In this document: piece by piece, positions 24,301-38,136 of the stretch
Position numbering within the stretch: position 1 is the first letter of the stretch
Layout: each line of letters opens with the position of its first letter
Source: Formicarius rufipectus
Taxonomy: Eukaryota > Chordata > Aves > Passeriformes > Formicariidae
NCBI GenBank assembly: GCA_013399695.1
Contig: VXAU01002296.1
Coordinates: 1,768,744-1,832,743, forward strand
Reading direction: 5' to 3'
Length of the DNA: 64,000 bases
The notes under the pieces: generated by a model
Databases searched by the model: none
What the model was told of the DNA's origin: nothing
The model's input: the letters and a program-made list of their open reading frames with translations, nothing else
Program-made: the position numbers and the translations under genes

Positions 24301-27300
24301 TTTACACAGATCTCACCTTAGAGTCCCAAGCTAGTCATTTCGTCAGTTCTCAGAGTGAAGGTTAAACTAGATGCCACCAGGAGAAGGCTGGCAGCTGGCC
24401 TACTATTCCCTGTGCAGGGGACAAGGGAACAGGGAGTCTGCAGGTGGAACTCAAGGCCCTTCTTGAGCAGAAGCTGACTTTGTGCAGCAGCAGTATGCTG
24501 CAGCTGAACTCATGAGCTCTCCCTGGGGAGAGAAGTAGCTGAGGAGGTCTTGTGCAGCGCTGCAGTGATGCCCAACTGCTGCTGAAGTGTCTTCTCCTGC
24601 ACTGTGCTGTGTTGTCATAAAAGTGTCCTCTGGTCCCTGTGTCTGTCTGTCCAGCTCATTGGGTCAGGACAAAGGAGGATTGATACAAGCACAGCAGAAT
24701 CACCTTATCAGTGAATATTGTACGTATTCCCAGAAACCCTTGTCAGGAGTCTGTGATTTAAAAGTGCTGATCACAGCTGTATTAGCAGCCACCCCAAGAA
24801 CCACATAGTCCTGTGGGGAACATGAGTCCCAAGGACCTCTCATTAGCTCTGGGATTTCTGAAGGTGCCTGGACTGCGCGATTTTCCCAGACCTGGCCAGG
24901 AGAGTTTGGCCTGTGTTACAGTTTGAGGGCATTTTGTCAGTGGCTCTGTGAAAGCTGGAGTTTTCACGCTTAATGTCCTCCTGTGAGGAGTATGTAGGGG
25001 CTGTGCTCTGTCACACCAAGGAGGCATACAGGCCTCTCTGGGTCCCCAGCTCTAGTCCTCATTCTCATTTTACTTTATCTTCCCATAATCTGCAGCATTG
25101 AAAGACTTTTTCCAGAACCTAGTAACTCTGGTTGATAGAAAACTTGCTCTTATTCTCACATTCTCTTATGTATTTGTGGCTGGGTTGCACAACTGTGCTA
25201 ATGACAGCTCATTTCTTTACCTTTGTAACTAGCACTACCACCACAAGGACTGGTTCTCAGTGCGCTCATGTGGGATTTGTCCTTTCTGTCCTTTCCCGAT
25301 GAGATTGAGTCAGTTGGGCTGGCTTAGCCTGCTCTCCTGAAATGGCTGGATGTCCTTCATTATGCTGGTAATACTCCTTCGGTTTTCTGTCGTTTTCATA
25401 ATTGGGTAACAGGCATTGTGCATCATACACCAAGGTAAGGCTTCATTAATTGCTTCATTCAGTGTAATTAGTCCTTCTCACCTTCCACTGGAAATACTTT
25501 TCCTTGCTGGTCCCTTGCCTTTTGCCCCATTAACTTTGATATGTCATCTTTGGCAGTTCATACCAGGTGCCTTCTGTACCTCCTGGTTTTGGTGATAGAA
25601 ATATTCAGTGAGGTTCAGGTGGCAGCTCCAGGAGCTCTCCACTCAGTCCAGCACTCCCAGCCGAGCTGCAGGTTTCTCCATCTCTGCCACTTCCTCTCTC
25701 TCTTCCCCACATCTCCCATTTTAGCTATCTCTCTGAGGCACTCTCAATATTTCACTGAAATCCAGGCAGTTTGGAGCTACTCATTTGTCTTGGTAAGACA
25801 GCTGAATATTTTTAATAAAGAGGCACATCTGGTTCGTCTGGCATGATTTATTTATTTTGCATTTTATCCTATTTTTCAGGTACCTCCTTTGCTTAATTTG
25901 TTGTTAGCTTTAAATTTCTGAAGTTCCACGTGTTACTGCCTAGTCACAATGCAATAGCCTGGGTCTGCATACTGAATACAGAAGTATGAAATATTCTGTC
26001 ATTATTAAAACTGTCTCAATACTGGGCTTGCTTTTTCAAATGCCATTTCTTTCAGCAAGATTATTTCTGTATATTCTCTTAATCTTGCACTCAACCATAT
26101 CTTGAACATGTTAAGCCCTTTGAATCATATCTTTGTTTCTCCTATCACAGTATCTCTTTCCTTGCCCTTTTATTATTTTTTTTCCTCCACGTTCAGCGGT
26201 TTTGTTCCCATTCAAAAATGAACTAAGTATTCACTTTGTTTTGAGGACTACTGTATTCTGTTTCTTACCTTACTGTCTCCTTATTTATTTTGTTGAAATA
26301 GTCTTACTGATTTGCTGGATTTACTTTGTTATATATTAACTGTTTTTATGCAGCTCTGAAGTTATAACGTAATTTGACTCTTTGCAGATAAAATTTTATT
26401 TTTGTGTCTTTTGTTCTCACCAGAGCAGAGAGGAATTTTTGAACATTCCAGGTCTTGTGGGTGTTACTTGTACAGGGCTGATGCTGCTTTATTTTAAAGT
26501 CTTAGCTGGTAGATTGGTATAGGGTTTGTAGGGTTGTAGGATTGTGAGAAATGGAATTTGACTTTCTATGATTATTTTGAGAAACTCTGTGTTGCAGTTC
26601 CGGCATCCTTGAAACAGTTGGCAAAGCTCCTACTTACTCTAAGGAAATGACTGTGTTGCCCTGAGAGTTTTTTGACACTTATCCTGATAGAAGAGGGTAT
26701 GTAGCATGAAGGACTCTCATACACCCCTCAGCAATCTCAAGTAAGTCTGTGCATTTGCTGCCTTCCTGGATTTGGAACATGACAGGTATCAAGGAACTGA
26801 GAACTGATAGCGGTGCAGGTAAGACAGCATTAAATAAACGTATTTAGCGTTAAAAGAAGTTGACTTGTCTAAACATAATCTGCAGAGTTTCTCAGCTTAT
26901 GTTCAAAGCATTTTAATCAGTTATCTTCCAACACAATTTTTAAGCTCTTGAAGTTGTAATATGAATTTTCATTTTTACAAAGTATCGTAAGCTTCTGATA
27001 GTATGAATTTTACATTATATAAGCCAAACCAGGTAACTAATTAATCGCTCGGCTGAAAATTTTGAGTGCTTCAAATACTATTCTACTGTCTTCTAAAAGT
27101 CATGTAGATCTGAAAATCCCAATTTTTCTGCAGGCCACATTCAAACTGGCAATGACTGAGTATGGAATAATATCCTTGTTAGGTCAATGGTTTTATTGAG
27201 GTTTCTGTTTAACATGTACAGTAATAAATATATGTTACATAATAGATACAAAATGTATTGTTATATGTTTAATATACAGTAGTAATATATATTTAATAAA

Positions 27301-30300
27301 ACACAGTGCTGTTCCCCTTGTGTTTGAGGCTACAGCTCTGTAAGTTGGGGTGCAGAGTCAGTGATGTGCAGGACTAATCATCATTTGCTGCTTTCCTTAG
27401 GTGAGCTAGTAATACAGGCTTGAAATAAATATCCTTCACTATCTTCCTTAAAAATCTGTTCTTCCCTAGATGCGGTGGAGTTCCTGTTGCTGCATGGCAG
27501 TAGCATGTGGATTTGTGTGCTACCATGCTCTTCATTTAGGGCATGGCTGTTATGGACCATGTTGTCTGTTGGTGTGAGACCAGCCACCCCCTGGTCATTG
27601 TAAGGTGGCTCAGTAGCTCTAAACACTGACCCAACTTAGTTCATTGGGTCAGCCAAGAGAGGGCAGCTGCGCCCCTAGGAATCACCGAGTATCTCAGCTC
27701 TTCCACTCTGAGTTATGACCCCTTCGTATCTTGACAGTGGACCCTTAGTGCTGGAATTTGTGTTTTAGCCCAGGGCAAACACTGGAGACTTTCTTAGTTT
27801 AAAATAAACAACCAACAATCCAAAAACCAGCCACAGAGAGCCTACAGAGATCTGCTCTGGCCACGAGCTCCGAGGCATACACAGCCCTCTGTACGTTGCC
27901 ATCGTCCTCTTTCCAGTGCACACGTGATCCTTCTACACGGGCACAAAAAGTAAATGAATAAGAAGAGGCCTGCCAACCAAAATCTCTCTTGCTCGACTTC
28001 ATGTTTCTTTTCCTTTTCTAATCTAACGTGACAGAAAAGCATTTAAGTGGGAAGGGTCCCGGCAATGATGAAATTGTATGGAGCCTTTGTTTTAGGAGCA
28101 AGGAGGCTGGTCGTGTCCGTGCGGGCTGACGTTCCCTCACAGAGCATCGCACTGCAGTCTGCGGCCATGGCATCCTGGGCTAGGCCCCTCAGAAATTCTC
28201 CTTGTGTAAGGGTCAAATACACATGGCATTGCTGGAACAGGTAGTGACACATCTGGTGCAGGGTCGGCTCTGCAGTTCTCAGGATATGTTTTTATTTGTA
28301 TACAGAAGGCAGATTGTGTTTACCTTCGGTCTTTAAGGTGAAAATAAGTTCATATTAAAAGTATATTTTCTGTTCCTATTTATAACATTATTTTATTGGG
28401 TATGTGCGTTTACAATATGCACACTGGAATTCTGTTTACAGGGCAGTGTTTTCAGAAGCACCCAGGGTATTTCATCACCTACATGCTTTAGTCAGCCATT
28501 CATTTACTTATTAACATGGTCTAACTTATATACTCATTATCAAAAGCTTAGCAATAAATCAAGAATTGCTTTGGTAACTGAAAGAAAAGCATTCAATTTC
28601 TGATCTACAATATATTTCATGCATCTGTGATGGCACAGTATTCTTTCGCTTGTGTGCTGGTTAAAACATCATAGCTATGTAGCCGTTGCTTTTGCAGGAA
28701 GTTGTGCTGTCAGTTTAGAATCAAAGTTAATATTAATGAGAGATGTGAGAACACCATAAAATAACAATAAACCAAAAATACATGCCAATTCAAACAAATC
28801 TAGTTACAGTGTTTGCTTTCTGTGAATGCTGTAATTCAGCGAGATGAACATTGATTGGCTTGGGTCCTCAATGTTTTTCTTAAAATACAGGTCCCTCTGG
28901 TCTGGTTATCACCAGCACTGCATGGCAGTAGATGGGAAACATCTGAGGTTTGACTTCTGTTCTTAATTTATAGCGAACAAAATAAATGACATATTTACTT
29001 ACAGAGATAGTTAACATTTCGGTTTGGCATGTTGCGGTGTAAGTTTAATAGAAAGGATTCTTTGAATTTGAAGTTTTAATTTCAATTCACAAGATGTTTA
29101 TCATGCAGAAAACTTAACTGGAAGCCAAAGCACTTGCATTTGAGTCACTTCCATTTCCTAGTGGTTGCTATTCGGATGGGAACAGTGAGATTAGACTTTT
29201 GTTCTATGCTGTGGGCTTATAGGGGTTTTTTTCCCCTTGTCTTTGATAGTTCCCTTCCAGTCCTTTCCTTAGCACTTCAGCTGTGAAGTAGATTTTGCAT
29301 CTGATACTCAGTAATTTGTCAGGAGTGTGAAAGTCCATATCCAGTTCTTGCACTAGAGGGCATCCTGTGAAAGACACGGGAGTCATGCAGGGACAAGGAG
29401 AGGCAGCTGCAGCCTGTGGGAAAGAAGTCTGACAAAAACGTAGGTCTGGATGCATGTCAGAGACCTCGTGAAGGGTCATTGGTTTCTGGCAGCAGACACA
29501 TGGACACACAGACACAGCACCTACAGCAAATGTGAGCGTGGTGGAGACCCTACATCTGAAAGTGGAGAACCAAAACTGTGGTGTTGCATCAAGTTACCGA
29601 CAGAGGGGGACTATTAAGTTGAACACAGTCATGTGATAGATGATAAATAAAGTTGTAGGGCCATCCAACAACTGATGTTGGTGTGTGGCAAAGTCAAGTT
29701 CCACCCCTGACCTTGGGAAGTCTGCTTGTGATGAGGTCTTCTTGATTGCTTTTACAAGGTCAGATGAAAGATAATGTTTGTGAAATCCAGGTCTTGGGCT
29801 GGAGAGACTTGGAGGAACTATGGTGACTGCAGTAAAGCCAATTTAAGTAGAACAAAAAAGTGGAAAGTGCAGGACTAGAATACTGATTGTTGTTTAAAGG
29901 TGTCTTATATTTGTCTTCCTGAAGCAATTAAATTAAACACTGAGTTTGAAACAGCTGTGGTGATGGGTTCTGTGTCTGTGTGCCCAAGCTCCTGCCACAC
30001 TCCTGCAGACTGCAGGCTTTAAGAGGTGAGCATAGTTTACATGGTGATGTTGAGGTCGTCACTGGTACCAGCCTTCCTGCCCTTCCTCAGCCCATTGCCT
30101 CAAGTGCTAAGGCCACAAAGCATTTTTACAGACTTAAAGTAATTTCTGAGGCTCTGGAAAACTCATACTAGTTATAGTGTAATGTGTGTCTGACTCTGGC
30201 TGATTTATTCTGTAAAAACAGCAAAATTAGTTTCATTTCCTGAAAGTTCATCTTCTGCTCAGCTCTTACTAGACAGATCTTGTATAATCTGTCTGACCAT

Positions 30301-32499
30301 TAGTGTATGCATTAAGACACGTTTTTTGTGATTGGTTTTGTACATGTACAAACAAATAAAAGGTGTTGGCTATGTTCTGTATTCCACCTACCCAATTCAG
30401 CTGATCCATTCAGGCATCTGTAATTGTGGACACTAATACAAGTCTTAAAAAATGTCCCTCTTGTTTAAATATAATCTTTATTAAAAAAAAATCTGTATTG
30501 TTCATTTTTAGCATTTGATGTCTTTTATCACAGATTTTTCAGGAAATAAGTCACTGCTTTCCTTTGATGTCTGTTCATGTCTGCTTTGTTAAAAAAATCG
30601 TTTATCAGGTATTTCTATTATATGCCTCTGGAATAAGTGCATGTCTGCTTCACTGAGATTTTATCCATGAGCTTATTTGGGGAGTTTCACTGTGATTGGG
30701 GCTTAGGTGCCTAGTCTTCATATGGCTGTGTATTAATGCTAGCTCCCACCTTTATGTGACCTATTCAGAGAGAACAGAGAAATGTAAGAGATAAAAGATG
30801 AAAAACAGCATTGAAGGTATGGTTTAGAGTAGGTTACCAAGTGCTCAACAAGTCTCACTGGTTTGTAATGGCAGCTCCTCACCTGTTCCATGCTTATTAA
30901 ATTGATTTTCTGAATATGTGTGTTGTTGTAAATGAATGACAACTTAAGCTAAAGAGACTTATAATGAGGCATACCAGGTAGAAGCAATTTAAATACTTTT
31001 TGTCCATAAGGTATTATAGTGAGACCAGTCTCAGCTGTGATGTGCTACTATGACAGATATTCCTAAATGGAACAAAAATATTTGTTAGTATCTATGAAGG
31101 CAGCACCTAAACTTTAGAGAGATTTCAAAGACAGAATACAAGAAAACAGATTTGCATGGTTACCAACTACTCACATTGAATGTCAAGGGCATAGGGATAG
31201 GTGTTCTCTCCTGGTGAGTTATCTCACACATCTCTTTGCATAATATATATTTCAGCCTTGTCCCCTTTTGCACTTAGCATGTTATAAAATAATTGGAAGG
31301 GCAGTGACTTTTAAAGAACAGCAACCTTGATAGACAAGCCCTGGGCCCTTCCATAACTTACAATGTCTTCCAATGCCAAGATCAGAAGAATTAAAAGAAG
31401 TTTGCATGTGAAGTGGTTTCCTGTGGAAATACTTTTATTAACTTGGCTTGCCTTTTTATACTGTTGTGGATAGTCTTACTGCAATTCCAGTTTTTAGTTT
31501 TGATAGTTCTTGACTTCATCTTTTCATACTGACTGCTGCAAGTAAATTGTTTTTAGTGAAAGCCTGTCATCTTGTACAGTTTTCAGTTTGTCCCTTACTT
31601 TATTGAGTGACTGCTTTGCTTTTTTGGAATTCTTTTTTGTTCTGTGTATGATTACAGTATCCCTTCTCCTTTAACTCTTATGTGACCTAAGCAATACTGA
31701 GTTTTTTAGTCTTGCAATTTTTATTACTACTGCACATCTTCCTCCACAGTCATCTTTTTTGGATAGAGTGATAGTACTCATGAGGTATAGGTGAACTATG
31801 GTACATAAAATAGATTATTTATTTCATATTTTTTGCCAGACCTAATACTGCATTTGTTTGGCTGCTTAGGGAAACCTAGAATGATTGGTTTTTTCTGGCT
31901 CTGGCTGAAGCTGTTCATGGAGGGAGTGAGTTCTGTTGAGCTGTGTACAGCAGCGCTCAGATTTTTTGCTCAGTCTTTTGCTCTGTATGGGGAGAGATGA
32001 AAATGTAGTCTTTGTGTTTTAAATATAGTAACCTCTAGTAATTTTGATGATTACTGAGATGCCTTTTCCAATTATAAATAAACCACATTGTTTAAAATAT
32101 TTTTGACTAAAGTGAATTATGTCCCAAAATTGGAACAGGCTGAGGAGGGTTTGGGAAAGAAATTACCATCAAGTTTTTGCATTCTTAACCGTAAATGGAA
32201 ACAGAAGGGCATTGACTGACCAAGAGCTTTAATTCTATAGCTCTTCTTGCTAGTGGAAAACATTATATACTCAAAATCCTGTCAGATTTAGTTTGTCGTG
32301 CTTTGGATGTTGTTCTGGAAGTCTATAGGTGGTGGAAGGTGGCAAGCCCTTCTGTCTGAAGCTCCTTGGGCAACCTGGGGAACTCTGAAATCTGGAAATG
32401 AATACATGTTTATATCCTCAAGCAAAAGAGGCAACCCAGCATCACTTTCACTGAGAGAGCAAGGCCAACCTGGCAGACACTTGAGGATAACTGTGGGTT

Positions 32500-32579
32500 G
32501 TTGTGATGACAAGTTCAGGAGTTTGATGGTCCCTGTGGGTACCTTCCAACTCAAGATACTCTATGATTTTATGATTTCA
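32500..32579 (+). mobile_element. CR1 LINE 3' terminus fragment
   Basis: Ends with GGTCCCTGTGGGTACCTTCCAACTCAAGATACTCTATGATTTTATGATTT, the typical CR1 3' end with its ATTCTATGATT octamer repeats in slightly diverged form. The part to its left (about 32460-32500) may also belong to the element, but the match fades. Confidence 0.85.
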
Positions 32580-33104
32580 AGTCATTCAAAGCAAAGTGAG
32601 GAATTCAATGTCTTCCTTGTTCAGATTGCTAGGCAAAGGCTGAAAAGTTTGATGAAGTAGCAAGGTGGTTAGTTGAACTAAGGAGGAGAGCTTGCCAGGT
32701 AAAAGACCTAAATCTGGTCACTGCTTCTGTAGCTGTCATGAATCCAGTTACTTCCATGGACTAAACTGTCTGTACAGTTTATTTATACTCCTTGAGAATC
32801 TTGCTTCTTTTTACATAGTTTTGTCAAGATTTATGAATTTAGGAGCTAGCACATGCCAGACAGGAAGGTCATTGAGCTGAATTTACTGATGTAGCTGAAC
32901 ATGAGCAAAACTGTGCTTCGATGCTCCGGGACTTATCTTCACCCGCCCTAGAGACTGTTTGCTCTCCTCTGTGTGCCGTATGGCATCTCTCTTTGTGTGC
33001 ATGTTACATAAGACTTAACACCAGTGAGATGGAAATGAAACTCCTTTCAGTTTCTGACCATTAAGTGCAAAGTGTTGGAGTGTCACTTTTGATCTCTCAT
33101 TCTG

Positions 33105-33462
33105 GGGCCAGAACACCTCTCCTGTGAGGAAGAGCTGAGAGTTCTGGAGTTGTTCAGCCTGGAGAAGGGAAGGCTCCAGGGAGACCTTATAAAGAAGGGT
33201 TATGAGGAGGATGGAGACAGGCTTTTTACCAGGGCCTGTAGCAACAGGACAAGGGGCAGTGTTTTTAATTTGAAAGAGTAATTTTAGATTGGCTGTAAGG
33301 AAGATATTTTTACTGTAAGTGTGAGGCATTGGAACGGGATGCCCAGAGAAGCTGTGGATGCCCCATCCCTGCAAGTGTTCAAGGCCAGATTGGATGGGAC
33401 TTATAGCAACATCTTCTAGTGAAAGGTGTCCTTGCCCCTGGCAAGATGATAGTCTCTTTGGA
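33105..33462 (+). mobile_element. CR1 LINE 3' region, 5'-truncated
   Basis: Follows the CR1 3' consensus in order: CACCTCTCCTGTGAGGA, TTGTTCAGCCTGGAGAAGGG, GGCTCCAGGGAGACCTTAT, GACAAGGGGCAGTG, TTACTGTAAGTGTGAGGCAT, GCCCAGAGAAGCTGTGGATG, TTCAAGGCCAGATTGGATGG and AAAGGTGTCCTTGCCCCTGG. It lacks the last ~60 bases of CR1, ending near GATGATAGTCTCTTTGG, so its 3' end has been lost or has diverged. It lies ~500 bp downstream of another CR1 terminus in the same orientation. Confidence 0.93.
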
Positions 33463-35079
33463 AAATCTTTACAACAAGGTGATAAAGTTTTTTACAGTTT
33501 GGGAAATTATAAATAATTGTGGATGTGAAAAGCTTAATGTTGTAAAGTCATATGCAGGAATGTTTCACACATGAAAAGATCTTGACTGTATGTTGTGATT
33601 TTTGCTAATTTGTATGATATAGACATTTTATTAATTTTTAGAGAAAATTGCTAATTCACTCTAAAGCAATAAAAGAAGTATGTACTACTTGCTGCTTCTT
33701 TGACGGACTTGGAAGAGTCCATAATCTTGGAAGAGATTTTGAAACAGTTGGTGTGTTTGAGAAATACTGCTTCTCTATCTCAAATTAGTACATGGGGCTC
33801 TATTTTAAGTTAACATTTTTAGGTTTGTCTTCTTTCTGCTGTTGGTTTGTTAACAGTTTTTCATCTTCAGCATTGAACAGCACCCAAAACCTAAGAAATC
33901 ACTGTAACTTTTTTATTATTTACTGGTAAGTGAGAATCTCAGCGCTTTTAGGTGTGTTTATAACCAGGTGTGATATATACCCACATGAAGTTAGGAAATC
34001 CATCTGTTGTATGAAAACCATTGATAGCTGTAACTTTGTTGTGGTTCACATTTCTGTCTCAGTACAGATGTGATACTTCATGGACAGTGAGGGTCAGAGG
34101 AGATTTTCTGGTGCAGCAGAGCAGTGGTTGTTTTCTGCCACTGAGACTCCTGACTTTGGAAAGTCTCCTTGTACAGTTAGGTGGAAACCCACCATAGTTA
34201 TGAGCCAAGATGGATATCTGCTGTATGAACAGCAAGAGAAATAGCAGATCCCCTAGAGGCCTTTTACCCTAACAGACAAAAATCAAGGCAAGAAGGCAAG
34301 AAGGACTTGGCATTTGGGGGTTTGGGTAAACCTGGGACTCTTGGATGGGATGAGGTGCAGCTTGTGGGCTGTGTTGGATTTTTGTTGTTTTTCAAAGTAA
34401 TGCATTTGTGATTAGGAACATTATTTTGTTTATCCAATTTCTTTGGTTACATTTACCCGAGTAAGTACAAGTAGGGCAGTGGCATGTCTATACCTCTTCT
34501 CTGGGAGACATCTACCTTAAATACCTGGGACTCCAGGAGACTGGATTTTGAGGATCTGAGACCATTTGACTCAGCCAGGAATATGATGTGAGAGGGCCCA
34601 TTCATTGGTGATTGCAAATAGTTTTCTGAGAGAATCTAATTGTAGAAATAACTGTGAAGGTGGAATTGGTTTTCTTATTTAATGTCCTTTCAGTACTACC
34701 ATGGAACATAGATATCCTTGGGAGCTCCGTGGTCATGGAGATGAATGTCCTCCCCTCAGCAGGTACTCAGGCAGAGTCTGGTCTGTGGATTTGTATGGTC
34801 TACATAGAGGCATGAATATTGTTTTCTGCAAATACTTTCATGTGCGCTGTATTCTCTAATCCTGTTCTTTACACTCAGCAAACCACAGTGTTAGCAGGAC
34901 AGTAAATACTACAGCTTTTGAACATCAGACATGCTCCATCATTCTGTCCATGTTGCCTCTGTTAAGCACATTTTAGAAAACTGTATACTTATAGCTGCCT
35001 TTAAGCTGTTAATGGAGTTGAGAGAAAACATTTAATACAGGTTAGACTATTTTATGTTTTGATTACCACTTACTCTTCT

Positions 35080-35552
35080 TCACGGACACCCCCTTGTCGT
35101 GGGGGAGAAGCTTGTGTACCCTTATGAGGTTGTGAGCTATACTGGCGGTGGTTTATGCCTCTGGTAGGGTCTCCCATACTGGTCAGGTCTCAACTGAAGG
35201 GTCAAAGTGTGTCCTCGGGCAGGATGGGCTCGGCAGCCGCTCGGCAGCCATCCTAGGAGAAGGACAACTCTAACTCCAAACCCGGGCAGATGGAGCTCTC
35301 TTAGCCTTGTAAGGCCATCCATCTAAGAGAAAGATACTCTAACCAAAATTACATCCTGAGGACCTCGCTGTCACCGTCCAAGCTTGCTAGGCCCTGGCAG
35401 ATGAACCTCAGGAGTAAAGGGCGGGGCCAGTTCTGCGCACGCTGTGCCTCTCCTAAAAAATCCACTGCGCAGGCTTGTGGGATCACCCACTTTGCATGGG
35501 TAAAAAACCTCCCAAATCTTTGTTCGCGAAGTCTAGCCATGATGATGATGAT
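35080..35552 (+). mobile_element. RTE-like non-LTR element, internally deleted or non-autonomous
   Basis: The left part (CACGGACACCCCCTTGTCGT, then GGTCTCCCATACTGGTCAGG) resembles the 5' region of RTE-clade LINEs as I remember them. The right part, from about 35355, matches the tail of the SINE at 5077-5229: GACCTCGCTGTCACCGTCCA, GATGAACCTCAGGAGTAAAG, CCAGTTCTGCGCACGCTGTG, ending TTCGCGAAGTCTAGCCATG and a short (ATG)n/(GAT)n microsatellite, as RTE elements usually end. There is no reverse transcriptase or endonuclease coding between the ends, so this is either a deletion derivative or a non-autonomous family. The avian RTE family (AviRTE, BovB-like) is my best candidate; that assignment is from memory of family features, not a search. 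Confidence 0.7.
35541..35552. repeat. (GAT)n tail of the RTE-like element
   Basis: A short run of GAT/ATG triplets directly after TCTAGCCAT; it marks the 3' end of the element. Confidence 0.75.
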
Positions 35553-38003
35553 ACCTGACATCTCTTCACCCTCAAAACTGTTTCAAAACACACTGTTATT
35601 TATCAGTGCTGTGTGGAAAAAGGAGGAGGAACAAACTAGTTTGTTAGAAATACCAGGCATTCAACCTCACTTTCTGTGCATGCATGATGTGCTTTTAAGA
35701 AATAACAAGGAATGATGGTATAGGAGACCTTCTCTCTCCTCATTTGGGATGAAAAAACCTTCCTTAGGAGAACAGGCCAGTTAGCATGAATGAGAATTTG
35801 TTTCAAGAAGACAATTTAGTTTTAGACCTATATTATCTCCTATTAAATATTAAACTTTACTTATTTGAAGATCAAGTCTGTTACGTTCCTAACACAGACA
35901 ATATTATTTAAGTATTCATTTCAGTGGCTGACTGTGTGCCACTGAAATATGGTGTACCTCCCAGACAGGTCTCCAGCTGTTAATTGTAAATAGTCAGTCT
36001 TTATCCAAGTTTTTATTACAGCAGTTTTTTATTATTTCTGAGATTTGAAACGAAGAGCTGTGGACACTCACTAATAAGAAAACTGATGGGGTTTGTCCTG
36101 TTGGTGTTCTGAATAATATTTTCTGTGAAGGGGTTGAAATATTATGGAAATGATGACTAAGAACATTTGTTTTAAAATATATTATGCTGCATTCTTAGCC
36201 ATGAATTTAAAAATAAATTGTCTACTGAGGAAAAAATGTTGGGCATGTTCCAGTTTCACAACAAAAAGTGGGGGTGGGGTTAGATACTTGTGCTGAAAAG
36301 GGAAAGTGCAAGGGGATTGGTTAAAGGCACTTCATGGAGATGGAGAAGTCCAGCTGTATATCTTGGATGAAGGAAAAACTTGAAAGACTTTCTCAGTATT
36401 TCTGAAAGTTGATGCAACTCTATATAATCAGAAAAGGAGAGTTGACAGATAAAGTGTCAAGAACTCCATCACCAGATTAATTTTACTTTAATTTTAGCTT
36501 TTTTATAAAATACTGCTCTTTTGAGTCTTACTTGGTTTGTGTACTGAGGTGGTGATACAGAGAATGGAGTTAGTCTGACAGTAGAAAACCTTAATTTGCT
36601 ATGATCTATGTCAGGTGTAACACCAGAAGAAACTCTTTTGAGTATTGCAGAAAATGCTTTAATACTCAATGCTTCTAGCCTTTGACATAACCCTTAAACC
36701 TCTGGTTTTAATTCTAGTCTTTCATGGTTTGTGTGATTTAAACAAACATGAACACATGGACCTCTCTGGTCTCTGCAGCATTCACTTGAATATCAGTGAT
36801 AGAAGATTTTGGTAACAAATGGTGTGGGTGTGGGTCAGTGGTACCGGTGAGCTGTTGGACTGGTTAATGTCTCCAAAATGAAGATATCCTCAATTTCCTT
36901 CCATATCATCATGATCTAAATCCTATTTTCAGAAGTGATGCAACTTTCTAGAAAAGCCAATAATACTTGAATAAAGAAGTTCCTAATTAAGTTTTTAAAA
37001 AAGCACTTGGGTTTCTAAGTGTTTCAGTGATACAGCTGAACCAATATTAAAATAAATACATGCAGGTAAGGCATGAAATGTTTTTTTAAACAATAAGAAC
37101 AGGACAACTAGCAGTCATGAAAGGATGACTCAGAGAAAAATATATCTGCCACATGGAGAGCACGTGGCATAGCTGCTTTTGATAGCACTGGGCATCACTC
37201 CTTTCCAGGCTGTAATTTCTGTCTGTCTGTGATTCTTTTTTACTGAATAAAAATCCAGTGGTGGTAGATAGCATGAAATGAAAATATATATAAAGGTCCT
37301 ACTGAAATGAAAAGCTCTTCAAGCTGTGTTTTGGAGTTTCTGAATACCCAAACACAACAGTGTGAAACAATGCAAGAAAACACTAGGAGCCTTTTGGGAG
37401 TGGGTCAGGTCTTGTGGGGGAAGAAGCTTTGGTCAAAGCCTGACTCACAGTGATCTCAGGTGAAAAAAGGTAGATTGAATGCACTTGTTCATGAAATAAG
37501 GTCAGGTTGCTGATCTGTCTTAGCCCAGGCTAATGCCCTACCAGGAGTCCTCATTGTCTCCTGATCTTCAAGCTAGTCTAGGCTCCTGGCAAAGTGATGT
37601 TGAAATTCATGCACTTCTGTTAAATAAGTTGATCTGCTTGAAAATGTTGCCAGCAGAAAAATCCCTCCTTGCTTTCTTGCTTTTCTGGGGAGACAGTGAA
37701 TAGGAGGCTACTGAGATGTATTTATTAGAATTAATCTTATAAACTTGTCATAGTGTAATTTATGCTTTCCTCTCTGTGCAGGTGTCTAAGTTTAGAGAAC
37801 TTAGAAAAAATTTATAACTAAAACAGAGAGACAAGTCTCCTTGAATTTCAAAACAAAATTTAATTAAGGTATGATAAATGGAAGGATAACAGTTCCTAGC
37901 TATGATATATATATGTATATTCAAGAGACAACAGAACAACCAAGACTGAACAAATAAAAAAAAACCTCCTGAATCAAAACCCCCCCACAAACAAACACAT
38001 ACA

Positions 38004-38136
38004 GAGTCCGTCCCTGCCGGGCTCAGTGGTATCCACGGGCAGCAAGCAACGAGACGAGTGACCGATGCTGGGATGCCCCCGGGGGGTTGGTGGATGGGAA
38101 GAAAGGCTCCGGTGTGTCCCTCCGAAAGGCTCGGCT
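38004..38136. other. GC-rich, CpG-rich patch at the edge of an assembly gap
   Basis: About 130 bases, visibly GC-rich and with about ten CpGs, that start abruptly after an A/C-rich stretch in otherwise AT-rich intron. No protein or repeat is recognised. The sequence on the far side of the gap is ordinary intron, so the missing 325 bases probably belong to the same GC-rich insert. Confidence 0.6.
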
